Source of the DNA: Ecdyonurus torrentis
Taxonomy: Eukaryota > Arthropoda > Insecta > Ephemeroptera > Heptageniidae
Direction: 5' to 3'
Length of the DNA: 64,000 bases
Assembly: GCA_949318235.1 (NCBI GenBank)
Contig: OX439137.1
Location: 5,378,641 to 5,442,640 of the forward strand
In this document: positions 1-12,600 of the stretch, piece by piece
Numbering within the stretch: position 1 is the first letter of the stretch
How the letters are laid out: each line of letters opens with the position of its first letter
Program-made: the position numbers and the translations under genes
Notes under the pieces: generated by a model
Seen by the model: the letters and a program-made list of their open reading frames with translations, nothing else
Databases searched by the model: none
Told to the model about the DNA's origin: nothing

Positions 1-86
1 TGACGTTTGCTTGCTGGCAATATTGGCGCGAACATCACGATCATTTTGAAGACATCGGAATATCAAATTTGCTGCTGCCAGATTAC
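1..86 (-). CDS. Zinc-finger gene exon 11 (cut by window edge)
   Basis: The acceptor TTTTTTTAG is followed by a phase-1 open frame of 28 whole codons (NLAAANLIFRCLQNDRDV and on) that runs off the left edge. No finger is visible. The CG-containing, open character and exact phase match support it as coding. Confidence 0.85.
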
Positions 87-3000
87 CTAAAAAAACACAT
101 TTTCAAATAATATAAAAATGAGGGGGGGGGGGGAAGCATTGTGGTTGATATAATGATATATTATGTTACAAAATAAAATTTATTACAGAAAATAGTAGGA
201 GAAAGATTAGAGCACACTAAATGGAATTAAAAACTAATAAAACGCAATCCCAAGCCCCCCCCCCCCTCTTATTTTTTTTCTTATTTTATTTTACAGTTCA
301 AGAGCAACTATTTCACTCCATTCTTAGCATTATTATTAATGCTACAACCTTGATGGTGGTATCCACATTTTTACTACGAGCATGTTACTTCACATTATTT
401 TAATTCATGTTCAAATTTACAGTTCCACATACCTGGGAAGAGATCAGAATTTGCATGACATTTACTACGTTGTTGTTCTTCTCTCTCATGGTCTGCAATA
501 TGTGCTTTAAATTTTGCTTCAGCTAAACATTGATAGCCACAGGCTGAGCACTCAAATACACCTCCTTCTTTATCTAAAATATTAAATAATATATTTTATG
601 TTAAACACAGAAACATGGTTTTAAAAACTTTGAAGTATTTGGTATTGCAATTTTTGTAAGAACAAAATAATAATGATAATAGCGCTTCCATTTTAAAGTT
701 TCTTTTTTTTTTTTTTTTTTTTTTTTTTATTATTATTATTATTTTATTATTATTAGGTATTATTATTAGCCTATTGTTTATTATAATACTGTATTTTGAA
801 TATCTTTTAGACCTGATTTTTTTTCTTTCAATTTTTTAACAGGTGGTATTTTACCTGGTAACCCATAGCTTGGTTTATAGCCTTATTGTTGACTTAAAGT
901 GACCGTCCAGGCCCAGCCTTGTCAACATGCCCTTTTAATTCATTAAACACAAAATGGGACATCTAAAAGCATTTTCAATTTTTAATATTACTCCAATGTA
1001 ACCCAGCAGGAGAGCGCAAAAACATTGTAAAGTAGACAAACTGCACAAATTTTGAACATTTCTGATGTCAGGATACCAGGATACTCACATTCAATAGAAA
1101 AAATTGTGCGGGTTGCATAAGCTGAAAATTTGATTATACATTTAAGGCGTCAAAATTAGGTTCTTGGACATAAAAGTTGTATTTTTGATCATCATTTGTT
1201 TTGTGTTTAATAAATTAAAAAGGCATGTTGTATGGTCTGGACGATTCCTATAAGCATTGCGTTACATGACTCTTGTAAAAACCTTGTTTCAAATGCTAAA
1301 TCACCAGTTGAAATACAGCTTGCTATTTCTACGACTATAACAAATACTAGTAATAAAAATAAATCAGTTGTTTAGTTCAGAAAGTTATCCCACACAATTA
1401 TTTTAAAATTGGATATTAAAATACAGTATCTTCAATTCTCCACCACAAAAAAACAAAACAACAACAACAACAACAACATTGAATTTAGTTTATATTTCTT
1501 ACCAGGATGCCTTGCTCTCATATGATTCTTGAAAGAACTACTCTGAATAGCTGCATAGCTACAATGTGGACACTGATACTTTCTATCTCCCGTATGTCGC
1601 ATTTTATGTCGTCTAAGAGAATTATGGTCACCAGTACGAAAATCACAAGAATCACACGCGTAAGGCTTCTCGCCAGAGTGCTGGCGGAGATGCAGCTGCA
1701 TCATGGCTGTAATCAATAATCAATCAATTCATTTAGAAAAGAGACAAAACAATATTAATAATTTAAAAATATAGAATAGAGTGTATAAGTTCTTAAAATG
1801 TTCCTCTATTTTTTCTTTCTAACATTATCAGACCTAACTACAAAGGTGTGATTTCCTTACTTTATTTCATAATCAATATATAAAATTATTTAACAGCAAG
1901 GGGTAAATAGTGTAATAGTTCTATCACTTGGAAATGTGATCGAATTTATGTTTACTGTAATAATTTTTTAACCATTTTCTCAGGTGTTTAAGAAGTTTTA
2001 AACCAGCGGGCCATGTAGCTGAATATCTTACCTTTCAGTCAGAACAATAAAAACCAATATATTTTATTTGGTTCAGTTTTTGAATGAAAGAAGTTGAACA
2101 TGAGCTCATCATTTTCTGAAAATTTTATCATAGGTAGCTGTTACTATTTACTTTCAAATGGCATCAAAAAGTTTGGAAGTTTTCTTTTTAGATTTTGAGA
2201 TCAAGTCATCTGAATACAACCCTTAAAAATTATTAAACATAAATTTGATCACAGCACCACGTACCTGAACTTACTCCTTAAAGGCGTAGAACACCTTGAA
2301 CAAAAAAGTTGTGTAATATCCTAACAAACCTGAAAATCAACGTTGATTTGGCCGGAGTCATTGATTTCTAATTTATTTTCCATTCACAAAATTACACTGC
2401 CGGTCACTGACGTCACAGCTTGCCCAGTTTACTTGCGCGTGGACCAGGCGAGCTGTGACGTCAGTGACCGGCAGCGGCATTTTGTGAATGCAAAATAAAT
2501 TAGAAATCAATGACTCCGGCCAAATCAACGTTGATTTTCAGGTTTGTTAGGATATTATGCAACTTTTTTGTTCAAGGTGTTCTACGCCTTTAAGTATAGC
2601 TTTAACAATTACCTTTCCGTGCAGATGTGTGACCACAAACTGGGCAGGTGTAAGGTTTAATCCTCCCATGAACAGCTGTGAGATGTTTCTTGAGACACTT
2701 TGCATCTGCATAAGTTCTATGACAAATGTGGCACTCCTTTGATGTATACCAGCGGTGAGGATGGCCATCTTTGTCTGAGTGTATTAGTCTGGGAAGAAAA
2801 AAGAAAAGAAATAATTAATAGGATAGCAAACAATGCAAATTATATCATAGAATATTATATCAATTAAGGAAATGTGATAGTAACTTTGCAGTACAGTAGA
2901 TGACAAACAATGCAGATTTTAGAGCAAAAAAAAAAAAAAAGAAGAAGAAGAAGACTAGTAATTTTTTGAGAATGGGACATAAAGAGTATTAAAGGCATAG

Positions 3001-3562
3001 AACACCTTGAACAAAAAACTTGCCTAATATCCTAACATACCCAAATATCAACATTATATTGGCCGGAGTCATTGATTTCTAATTTATTTTCCATTTACAA
3101 AATGTCAGTTGCGGGTTTACTACGTCACAGCTCACCTGGTCCACGCGTGCGGAAACAGGCGAGCTGTGACGTAGTAAACCTGCAACTGACATTTTGTAAA
3201 TGGAAAATAAAATAAAAATCGATGACTCCGGCCAAAATAATGTTGATATTTGGGTATGTTAGGATATTAGGCAAGTTTTTTGTTCAAGGTGTTCTACGCC
3301 TTTAAGGTGACAGAGACGTTTTGCATAAGAGAAAACAATATATTAATGAGTTTAAAATAATTTTTTATAGTTAAAAAAGGTGCCTTCTTTTGGCTGTTGT
3401 CATCAAAATATCAAATTTAATATATTTCTGTAAACTGCACCATCAAGATCTTTGCCTATCTACAGGTCTATTTTTTTCTTTGATAACCAAAATGATACCT
3501 AATTTCCTTTAAGTCAGTGATATATCTCCTATTTATGTGTTTCTTCGTTTCTTCGTTTCTTC

Positions 3563-3613
<51 letters not shown>

Positions 3614-6600
3614 CCCTCATCAAATCATGATTATAGCCATTTATAAAACATAAAGTTTAAACTTACCTATGATTCTTAAGTTGTGACAGTTGCTTAAAAC
3701 ACTTGCCACACACATTACATTTGAAATCTCTAGCATCACTGTGTATCCTCATATGGGTGGCAAGTTTCATAGGTGTTGTGGTTTTGTAACCACATGTATC
3801 ACAGCTTAACATACCGACATCAACCTAAAAATAAATAAATAAAAACAAGTTATAGTTTAATGAGTAAGACTTACGATAATTAAAATTCATAAATGGGAAT
3901 AATTATTTTGTTGTGCAAAGTTTAAAAAATTTAGCGATGTTTTTTTCCTTAAATTGATAAAGTTTAAAAAATAATAATAAATAAATATGTGAAAGTAACT
4001 TAAGGTACTACTTTAGGGTAGCAATGTTGTCGTAAAATTTAATTTAATATCACTTTTTAGGTTCATAATGAACCAAGGAACAATTCTCTATACTCCAAAA
4101 AGTTTCGGCTCAAATCAAATCTTCCGCAAATTAGCATTAAAAGTCGTTGGGATACGCCCCCTTTAACACTCAAAACATACAAAACTTCAAGCTCCCCGTG
4201 TGCAAAATTTTTCTTGACCAACTTCTAAACAAAAAATACTAGTGTGTTCTATAGATCAAGTTTTAATGAATTTGACTTTTTAAACGATTTTTACGAGACA
4301 TTTATAGAGAAACAAATTAATGAAGATTGCATATTCACATTAACATGGGTCAATTTGCGATAATTTTTTTCTCGGCAGATTCGTTCTAGAAAAATCTGAA
4401 AAAGCATTTTTCATTAAAAATCAACACGAAGAACAAGCCAGTATTTTTTTTAACCGATGAAAAAAAATTGAAGTGGGTCAAAATTAGGGTCCAAATATAG
4501 ATTCATTAGCATTAGGGGGCGGGGCATTTGCGATACTTTGACGCTCTGTTGCGACGAGAGTTTTGAAGATAGAATTTTTTTGATTTCATTTTTGGGTACC
4601 CCAGCCTTAACTTAATTCAAAGTCATAATAACAAATTTTCACTCCTACCCTAAAGTAGTACCTTAATAGAGTTACTTTACCCCATTTAATAAAATTAGAT
4701 GCAGAATTTTTCTGCCCAAAGTTTACAGAAAATTTTTATTATGAATAAGGGGTCAATTTTTTGGGTGAAAATACTGTCCAACGTTACAAAAGAAAAAATA
4801 CTATATGTAAATAATGCACCTTTATTAACTAATAATCCAGTAAACCACTTTTTACATATACATTGCAAGTACTTTTCCGATGCAAGAATTTCATTCCCAG
4901 CTCAAGTGACGTCACTGGTACTGACGTTCTTGTATTGGACAAGTAATTGCAATCTACATGCAAAAAAAAAAAAAAAACTGCGGTTTACTGGGAAAGCAAC
5001 AACTGTTTTAAAGCTGACTAAAAGCGATTTTACTCACAACCGCTTACATACTAACATACTGTGCATGAAGTAGAAACGGAAACGGATGTGACCGAAATTG
5101 TTTTAAGTCAAACTCAAAACAAGTTGTTCCTTTATTAGTCAATATAGAAAATTCCTTAAATGTTTAAATTATAATAAAGTATTTTATAGTTACCTGGTGA
5201 TCACGCCACAAATGGGCTGCACATGGTTTCCATCTATCAAAATGTTTTGAGCATTCACAACACTTGAAGCCAACTTGCTCGGAACTGTGACACAGATCAT
5301 GCATATCAAGATCTTTCTCTGTAATGAACTTGGCACTGCAGCCTACTACCCCACATCTGAAACAAGACACAAATATTGCCAATTAATTTTCTTTCATTAA
5401 CAAAAAACAACACAAAAATTATAAAAAATAATAATAATAAATAAATACATAAAATATAATAAAAATATAAATATTTATAATATAATATACAAAAAAAAGG
5501 GAATATGCACAAGAAGCAGGGTGGGGTTTTATATTATTAGATAAAATTTATACGTATATTTCTTTTACTGTTTTGAAATCCATATATGTAGCTTTTAAAT
5601 GACAATTTTTGTAATTAATACACTTAAATTATAAGTATCGGCGGCTTTTATTACTTTTGCAATGAAAACATTTTTTTTATCATTTGCGCGTTTCAAAAAT
5701 TACAACTAATTTTTATCGACGATTTGGCAACCGCGTAATATCAATAACAGCGTAAGTATGGCAGCGCTGCATTTAGAAAACTTTGTTTACATTTTATGCG
5801 CATCGTGTCCAATTTATTTGCAAATTTAATATAAAAAAGGTAAGCTTAAAGTCTATATGTACTAAAATTAATTACAGTAAAACTTAAATACATCTCTGCA
5901 TTTGAAGCAAACAATGGATATTATCTAATTAAGAATTGTATCCATTTTTGTTACAGAAAAAAAGCAAGACCTGTCAGGACTGTGCCCATCTAGCTCTGTG
6001 CTCGGTGTATGTATGCAGATTTTACTTGTTAGTAACATTTGTTTCGCCCGTCAACAACATATTTTATCATTCAACGAGTAATAAAAAAGATTCACAAGAT
6101 GGAACTACTCGCAAATGTTCAATCGTTATGTAGATTATGTGGTTCAAAAACCAAGATGGACAATAGAGTTAGCATATTTGATAGTAAGAGTGATTTAGAT
6201 CTAAACAATAAAATAGCTCATTTTTTAGACTTGCACATAATTGAAAACGATTCTCTACCTCAATATGTGTGCAATGATTGTGTAGAAAAGTTAGAAAACT
6301 TTAATGAGTTTAAAGAATTAAGTCATAAAACAAATTTAATGTTTAATGATTTATTACATAAAAAATCATCACCTACCCCCTCCACTTCTAATTTTGAAAA
6401 TGTACATAATAATTTTTCAATACTTTCAAATGCACTTTTATTTGGAAATACAAAACAAACTGAATTACAAAGTGAATTAGAAAGTGATACTAATGAAGCA
6501 CTTCAAGCTTCCATCATGGAGCCTGAAATCCAGATTAAAATGGAAGAAGAAGATAAAAATGACCCAATAGATACAACAGCAACAAAACCGAAGTTCTTTA

Positions 6601-9600
6601 CTGATAATTTTCTTTGTTTGTATCAATCCGTTCCAAAAACTCCAGCAACTAACCAAGATAAAACTCGAAAACAAGTATATAAATGTATATTCTGTGACGC
6701 TACATTTTACTCACGTCAATTTGCATTAGAACATACCAATTTAGTACATTCAATACGAAAAAAAGTAAATGTTAAAGCTAATGTAACAATAACAAATACA
6801 AATCCAGTACAATGTAATACATGTAATGAAACTTATGAATCGGTTTTTGAACTTAACCAACATATTAAAACTCATAAAACTCCTGATGATTCCATGAAAT
6901 ATACTTGTGATTATTGTAATAAACAATTAAAAACAGCAGATACACTTAGGATACATATTAAAAGACATAACAAAGATTATACTTGTTTTTGTAATTATTG
7001 TAATAAAGGTTTTTTTGATAGTAGTAATTTAAAATATCATATTAGATCAAATCATACAAAAGAATATCCATATCATTGTACACATTGTCCTAAAAAATTT
7101 GTCACTAACTCACAATTAAAACATCATATTTTAGTAATGCATACTGAAGGTTTAAATTATGAATGTGATATATGTAAAAAAATATTTAAAACTGAACTAT
7201 TTGTAAAAAGTCATAAACTAACACATATTCCAATAGAAGAACGTAAAAAATTTAAATGTGATTTGTGTGATTTAACTTTTGTATATAAAAGTAACGTACG
7301 AAAGCATATTGCAACAATACACATGGGAAAATTGCCTTATAAATGTCATTTATGTAAAAGAGGATATAGCAGTACAAGTGGGCTTAAAATACATTTATTA
7401 ACACATTCTGGTGTTAAAAATTTTGTTTGTGAAGTTTGCGGAAAACCATTTGCTGTAGCAAGTAATTTAAAAGTTCACCTTAGAGTGCATACAGGAGAAA
7501 AGCCATTTCAGTGCAAAGTTTGTAATCAATCTTTCACTCAAAGTTCAACTTTGAATTTACATCGTAAAAAATACTGTCAACGTAAAAAGTTAAAGTAATT
7601 GCGTTTTTGTATATATTTTGATTGAGTAGAGACACAGAAGGATCTTGTAAATATGAAAAAATACAATGAGTTCTTATGTTTACTTTAAAAACAGGAAAAC
7701 GTACTGAAGGAAAAGGAACCACATAGCTGTAAAAGTGGGAGAAAACTTCACGCCAGCAGCAAGCTAGGCCTGACTCGGGGGGGGGGGGGGGGGGGGGGGG
7801 GGCTCACTAGCAGCTGTGGCGTCACTTGTTCCGGAAAATGCAATGTTAACCTTATGGGCAAAACGATTCACGTGACGTCACAACACCCTAGTGAGCCTAC
7901 CCTGGGCCTGAGCTTCCTCCCAATTTTAGATCACATGGTTTCCTTTTCCGGCACTTCCTTTTTCTGTTGTTAGAGTAAACATAAACAGGAAATGTAGGTA
8001 TAATGGAATGTCGTGCGGAGAGTTTAATTTCAAATTTTGATGGGAATCCATTTCAAAGGTTTTGCAATGCTTGCAATGTATTTCAATTGTTAACTTATTT
8101 GCATTCAAAAAAATTAGTATTTTATCCGTCTGTCATTATTGAATAACATCTTTAGTAAAAGTAGTAAAATATTAAAAACAAAAAGTGATATAATATAAAC
8201 ATAAAAGTTAATCAGAAGATTATTTCCAGTTAGTACAGATGTGTTGTCAATTAGAAGTGTCTGGATGTTTAGAAAAATGTCAACTATGTTATGTAACTTT
8301 TGTTGTTTTCAATGTTTTGCTACTTATACCAAATATTTAATGCAACAATGAACCAAGGATAAAATTCAGCAATTTATAATTGCTTTTAATGCAAATAAAT
8401 TAATATTTAAAAATACAGTACATTGCAAGAGCCTTTGAAACAGACTCACATCAAAATTTCAATTTGCATGACATTTCAATGCCAACATAGAATGCATAGG
8501 TAAACATGTAAAAACCGGAAAAGAAAGTGTAGAAAATGGAAATCACGTGACATTAAAAGATAGGAGAAAACTTGGTTTCCAGCACTTCCATTTTTGTTTT
8601 GTAGCTTTGCATATAGTTTTTCATATTTGGAAGGCCCTAAACTAAATCATAAGATCAAACCATCATCAGTTATTTTTTCAGAACATAACTTTTGCTGGTG
8701 TGGAGATTGTACTAATCACTAGCTGATGCATTTTTAAAATACTTCTACTTGTTTTAGATCTTTGCAATTTTGACATCACATTAATTGCATTTTTATCTAC
8801 TTTGAACCAAAGTTTCAACTTTTTTAGGAAGTATTTTAAAAATGCAACTGTTAATAATAGCTAAAACCACTAAAACCATTATAGTATCATGTATGATGAT
8901 TTATCCCATGATTTATCAAATTATGTTGACTACAGCTGTCTTTTAATGGCAGTGTTACTGGTTAATTAAAACTTGGGATACTGTACCAAAAATGACAAAA
9001 TGTAACAATAACTGTACAGCTCTGGTCAAAAGTTCCCGTACGATCTGCATAGGCAACCCGCAACCACAACATGCTATCTTAATGAGAAAACTCAGCGGCA
9101 GCCGCTGCCACATTTGGGAACTTTTGGCCCTGTACATCGCAACACATTATTAATTTGTAATTTTAGAATTGTTTGTGGGTAAATAATGATTAAAAGGATT
9201 GACTAAATAACAATATAAAATAGTTTTATTTATATTTTGCAACCTATTTAGAAACTCAAAATTTAAAAGAAAAATAAAAGTACATTAATGATATTTTGAG
9301 GAGAGATACAAATTTAAGAAATAATTTGACAAATCAAAAATTGTAGCCATAGTAATAAAAAGATTATAGAATAACACATAGATAGATTTGAAATTTTTGG
9401 GGAATGGGGAATTGAGCTGTTAATTGAGCATTTACAACAAAGGAGTATGACTTAAGCAAGCTCAATACCTATGCTCAAATATTCATAAAAAAAATAAATA
9501 ATAAAAAAATGAGCTACACTGTGGAAATATTTTTATATAAAAAAGGCAATTATAGTTGTCGTTCCTTTTTTTTTTTTTTTTTTTTTAATTATTATTATTA

Positions 9601-12600
9601 TTACCTATTATTATTTTATTATACTTTCAAGAAAATTAGGCATACCATAATTAGTTAGTCTAGCAATTAATTAGAGTACATGAAGCTTCAATAGTATTTT
9701 TTAAAAAAAAAAGCAATAAAATTTTGCAATTTGACATTTCTCCCTCCCCTTTCTTTTCTTTTTAGCTGCGACTATTAACTATTTGGCTTATTTGTAAACC
9801 CTGTTTTTTGTGCTATAGAACATGAAAAAATAGCCATCGCCTATTGCTTATTAAATAGGATTGTAATATTTTGGGGGACATGGTAACAAAAATTTCAAAC
9901 AATCCTTTAGACTTATAATTCTTACCCCCCCCCCCCCCCCCACCTCCAAAATGTAGATAGTCGAAAACTTTTGAATTTTTGAGATACGAAAGCCTTCCAA
10001 CTGCAATCCTAAAAGATAAAATCTAAACGTACAATATTACCATGCAATACTGTGCATACTGGGAGGAAAAAAAAGAAAGAAAAGAAAAGAAAGAGTTAAA
10101 ATTAAAATACAATACAAATAAGGAGATATGACTCACCTAAGTCTAGTTTTTGATTTGGTTCCAACTTGATAGTCCTTGTCCAGATTTTTAGGTAATCTGA
10201 TAGTTCTACGAGCTCTCTGCTCTTGTTGTGTTTCTTGTTCAGGAACTGGCAGTTCTGGCACGGGTTGATTTTCATCTCTCACTAATCTGTGATCCTAGAA
10301 ACAAATTTAAAAGTTATTAGTAAAATAATTCACAATAGAGCTCATGTATAACTTTATAAGAATATGATTCTAAGTATAGAAATGTTATCATTTTGTAGAT
10401 TGGAAGAATGTAGTAATAAAAGTCGTAGTTTCGAAATACATTAGTCGGAGAAAAAAGAAAAAAAAAAAAAAAAAAAGGAAGCCTTACAAGTTAGTGACGT
10501 CCATGGATATATAAACAGGATAGGAAGCTATTGTTGAAAAAACGATCCCTTAATGATGTAATTCAATTTTTTGCCGCAAAAATGCAAGAATACAAAATTA
10601 CGTATAAAAGTGGCGCTGTAGTCTGTGTGTGAATTTTAAAATTCACACACAGACTACAGCGCCACTTACATTTTACATGTTGATTGTTGCGGTGAAAATT
10701 TGAACTACATCAACAAGGGTTTGTTTTTAATATAGGGCAATAACACAGGAGCTCACGACCCTGGTGTAGGCCTATATTGGTTTACATGGGACAAAGGTCA
10801 AAATTCTTATGGCTTTTTTTTTTTTTTTAACTTTTTTTTTTTTGCATAGTACAGCAAATGTATTCCAAGTCAATGAAGTGATTGTTATTATTATTACTTT
10901 ATTTAAAGCAATGGGCATTAAGTCTAGCAAGTACTATATCACAATGATGCCTATAGCGTTGTAAAGATTTTGACGACACAGTTTGCATTTATATTTAATA
11001 AATGCAATCAATGTATGCAATTTCCCAATTTTTCCTATCTATTTATGTGTTTTTCTATCAAATCTTTTTAATTATCAACTATCGCAAATACGATTTTTTC
11101 TTATATTTATAATGTATAGAATTGTATAAAATATATCATCAAGATTACTATGGACTTCATCATGGTAAGGTACTTTTTCCTTTTTACTTACATCTAACAT
11201 ATGTTGTCTACAAGACTCCAGGCTATCAAAAGCTTCAGCACATTGAGCACATAAGAAGACTAATTTCTCTGCTACATCCTCATCTCCTTCTGAGCCAGGT
11301 GAAGGAGATGTTGCCTGAGTAACACACAGAATAACATCAACTTTAGTCCAAGTTTGATTACGCACAGGTGTATTTACAGTATAATATTAATTAAGGCAGT
11401 ATTTTTTTATTATTATTATTTTTTTTTAATTTGCATAGTTAATTATTAATTTTAGGCAAAAATGACATAGAGTATGTTTATCATAATTATTTGAGTTCTA
11501 GCACATACATTTTGAGTATCCAGGAATGCCTTTCTTTTGTTCCTTTTATATCCAAAATATAAGACTAAAGTTCAGATAGTTAAGGCAGACTTGTGGTTGC
11601 ACTTTTTCGTCCCCCTTTTTTGTATCTATTTAGTTAAAGATTTTCGTGTAATATAGCATTCAATATAGCGTGCTTTAATTATAATTATCTATTACTTTTC
11701 TTTGATTTGCAAAATTATAGTTAAGTTCAGTTTTATTTATTTATTTATTTTATTATTATTATTATTTTTTTTTTTTTGCACAGGCTCCTTGTACAATTTC
11801 TATTTTAACCCCCATCCCCAATACTAGCACCACAACCACCCTTATTATGGCACGGTTACTCTAACTTAAAAACAGAAAATCAGGGTGCATCTTACAAACC
11901 ACCCTGCTGTGCCTTGACCAGTCAGGCTGCAAGATGCACTTTCTGGAAGGGAGGATTTTAGGAGGAGCGTGTGTGACACAAGCTGCTGAACTTGAGCACA
12001 CTAGAACTCAAAAAATTATGATAAACTCTTGATCACTTTTGTCTAAAATCATGGCCTTTAATGTCATAAAGTGCCTGTTAGTTTTGTTATTCTTTACAAC
12101 CTTTTTTTTTTTTTTTTTCTAATTACAGTAATTTCTGAGTTTGATATTGTAAATCAAATAATAATAAACGTATAATTACCTTAGGAGGCACATGTTCCAA
12201 AGAAATATGTTCTAATAAATGTTGTCTTGAATCTGCAGTATGATTACATTTACGACATTTAAATGTAGTTACAACATCAACTAAAGAACTAATCTCATCT
12301 TCTATTTTATCACAATCTTTATCATTATTTTCAATATTAGATTCTAAAATATTAGCATTAGAATTAATTAATTCAGTATTTAAATCTTCAATTAAATCTT
12401 GAGCTGGTTCTAAGGCCACTATATTACTATTTGTTGTTTCTATTCCTATTATATTAGGATCAACGTTAAGACCTTGGAGAGCGAGGTTTACTGGGAGAGT
12501 ATCTTCGTTAATTGGTTGTGAGAGTACGAGACTGTTTGTGTTTGTACAGTCAAGTGCTTCCATTTCTCCTTCAAGTAAATCTTCACTTGTTTCTTCATCT

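Noticed and set aside
1507..1719. 70-codon frame opposite exon 9
   Set aside because: It is the complement of zinc-finger coding sequence; the minus strand matches C2H2 fingers and splice phases.
4699..5073. 124-codon plus-strand frame
   Set aside because: It starts after the family F element and runs into a family G copy, with a poly-Lys from an A run. It has no domain and lies antisense in an intron.
6039..6098. Twenty-codon N-terminal extension of the ZAD protein
   Set aside because: The frame opens with TTG, not ATG, and the ZAD normally sits at the N-terminus.
7926..8108. 60-codon minus-strand frame downstream of the ZAD gene
   Set aside because: It lies in a separated inverted repeat and shows no domain.
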